From positions 62,001-126,000 of the forward strand of contig CP146203.1 of assembly GCA_039995105.1 (NCBI GenBank): 64,000 nucleotides of DNA. Reading direction: 5' to 3'. Origin of the DNA: Jonesiaceae bacterium BS-20 (lineage in GTDB: Bacteria > Actinomycetota > Actinomycetes > Actinomycetales > Cellulomonadaceae). Position 1 is the first letter of the stretch; each line of letters opens with the position of its first letter. A model generated the notes under the pieces. The model had not been told where the DNA came from, made no database searches, and worked only from the letters and a program-made list of their open reading frames with translations. Positions 62,932 to 64,000 of the stretch are shown piece after piece. The translations under genes were made by a program, and so were the position numbers.

Positions 62932-64000
62932 TCACTTTGCTGCAACAGCTGCAAAACCCGATTCGAGGTCGGCAATGATGTCGGCGATTGCTTCGAGGCC
63001 AACGCTCAGACGAACTAGTCCCGGGGTGACGCCGGACTTTGCCTGCTCCTCAACGCTCAGTTGGGAGTGCGTGGTTGAAGCGGGGTGGATCACCAGTGAG
63101 CGGACGTCACCGATGTTCGCGAGGTTGGAGTGCAGGGTGAGGGCGTCTACGAACGCCTTACCAGCTTCTACACCCCCCTTGATCTCGAAAGCGAGAACCA
63201 CTCCGGCACCCTTTGGCAGGTACTTCTTGGCGTTGGCGTGAAATGGGCTGGATTCGAGGCCGGCGTAGTGCACCAGCTCGACCTCGGGACGCGCCTCAAG
63301 GAACTCGGCTACCTTTTGGGCGTTCTCAACGTGACGGTCCATCCGCAGGGACAGGGTCTCAATACCCTGAGCGATCAGGAACGAGTTGAATGGGCTGATC
63401 GAAGCTCCGATGTCACGCAAGAGGTGTACGCGCGCCTTCAAAATGTAGGAAAGGTTGGCCCCAAATGCGCTCTCTGCGCCAAGGTCACGGGCGTATACCA
63501 AACCGTTATAGGTTGGGTCAGGCTGGTTGAAGCTTGGGTAGCGTTCCGGGTATGCACCAAAGTCGAACGTTCCGGCGTCTACGATCGCGCCACCGATCGA
63601 GTTTCCGTGGCCGCCAAGGAACTTCGTTGCTGCGTGCACCACGATGTCCGCGCCGTGCTCAAATGGGCGCAGCAGGTAAGGGGTGGCAACGGTGTTGTCG
63701 ATGATCAGCGGTACGCCGGCCTCGTGGGCGAGGTCGGCGACCAGGCGGACGTCGAGAACGTCTGATTTCGGGTTTGGGATGGACTCAGCAAAGAACGTCT
63801 TGGTATTTTCCCGGACCGCGTCTTTCCACGCCTGTGGGTCGTGTGGGTCGGTAACAAATGTGGTCTCAATGCCCAACTTGCGCAGGGTGTGGCCCAATAG
63901 GTTGTAGCTGCCGCCGTATAGGGACGGGCTAGCTACGATGTGGTCGCCGGCCTCGGCTAGGTTTAGGATTGCGAAGGTGGTTGCGGACTGTCCGGAGGCA
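62932..64000 (-). CDS. metY: O-acetylhomoserine sulfhydrylase (partial, start outside window)
   Basis: The frame runs off the end of the window; 355 codons are visible. It is a PLP-dependent Cys/Met metabolism enzyme that converts O-acetylhomoserine and sulfide into homocysteine. The PLP lysine lies in [12 protein letters not shown]; other signs are [49 protein letters not shown] and the final [14 protein letters not shown]. The SGQSA and LYGGSYNL motifs with the long form point to the MetY type and not to MetB. An internal ATG at 63897 is not the start. It lies directly upstream of metX. Confidence 0.93.
   Translation of the reverse strand, partial: ASGQSATTFAILNLAEAGDHIVASPSLYGGSYNLLGHTLRKLGIETTFVTDPHDPQAWKDAVRENTKTFFAESIPNPKSDVLDVRLVADLAHEAGVPLIIDNTVATPYLLRPFEHGADIVVHAATKFLGGHGNSIGGAIVDAGTFDFGAYPERYPSFNQPDPTYNGLVYARDLGAESAFGANLSYILKARVHLLRDIGASISPFNSFLIAQGIETLSLRMDRHVENAQKVAEFLEARPEVELVHYAGLESSPFHANAKKYLPKGAGVVLAFEIKGGVEAGKAFVDALTLHSNLANIGDVRSLVIHPASTTHSQLSVEEQAKSGVTPGLVRLSVGLEAIADIIADLESGFAAVAAK

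Overview
The window comes from a moderately GC-rich Gram-positive actinobacterium. Supporting signs are SCO6880-type and VirB4-like conjugation proteins, a DUF222/13E12-repeat HNH protein, a mycothiol-dependent (MDMPI) family enzyme, LAxTG and LPxTG cell-wall anchors, and a probable leaderless promoter. The genus cannot be fixed from the sequence alone; Actinomycetales or Micrococcales relatives are plausible.

Region 1 (1-8.1 kb) is the conjugation module of an integrative or conjugative element: a Ser/Gly/Ala-rich membrane-protein tail, an SCO6880-like protein, a VirB4-like ATPase with a probable frameshift at its N-terminus, a VirD4/TraG coupling protein and an unknown coiled-coil-rich protein. 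An XRE-ImmA protease pair follows, and its first gene starts inside a large inverted repeat.

Region 2 (8.1-23.2 kb) is a mosaic of mobile DNA and small accessory genes. One IS21-family element (8385-13717) is interrupted inside istA by a second, oppositely oriented and intact IS21 element (8773-11448, 6-bp target duplication ATTGCC). Beyond them lie two related small ORFs, a secreted protein of unknown function, a DUF2975/YozG-type pair, a secreted papain-like cysteine protease with a membrane-anchored partner, a decayed resolvase, a broken IS110 transposase and an IS3 element. The IS3 element abuts truncated element genes (lytic transglycosylase and glutaredoxin-like). A 9-bp minisatellite encoding Asn/Lys-Ala/Thr-Val/Ala tripeptides occurs at 8.1 kb and again at 22.8 kb.

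Region 3 (23.1-29.2 kb) holds the DUF222-HNH gene, a small lipoprotein, and a MacAB-type operon (adaptor, ATPase, permease) in which each gene carries one single-base frameshift.

Region 4 (29.2-53.5 kb) is a carbohydrate locus. Four very large secreted GH43 enzymes carry LamG-like, Ig-like and FIVAR modules and wall anchors. They are followed by a decayed RCC1-repeat wall protein and a second pseudogene, and then by a YtfQ/YtfR/YtfT/YjfF-like sugar ABC transporter, a second double-domain ATPase and a LacI regulator. Five copies of the near-palindrome TGTTAnCGnGAACA lie only upstream of the divergent GH43 genes and around the solute-binding-protein promoter. This suggests that the LacI protein controls the locus. 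The likely job is to cut arabinan or arabinogalactan side chains at the cell wall and import released L-arabinofuranose-type sugars.

Region 5 (53.5-64 kb) is ordinary chromosome: a DUF3806-like protein, a fused FAD/Fe-S D-2-hydroxyacid dehydrogenase, an MTH1187-family protein, a lipoprotein, an alpha/beta hydrolase with a quinone oxidoreductase, an MDMPI protein, and metX with metY (metY runs off the window).
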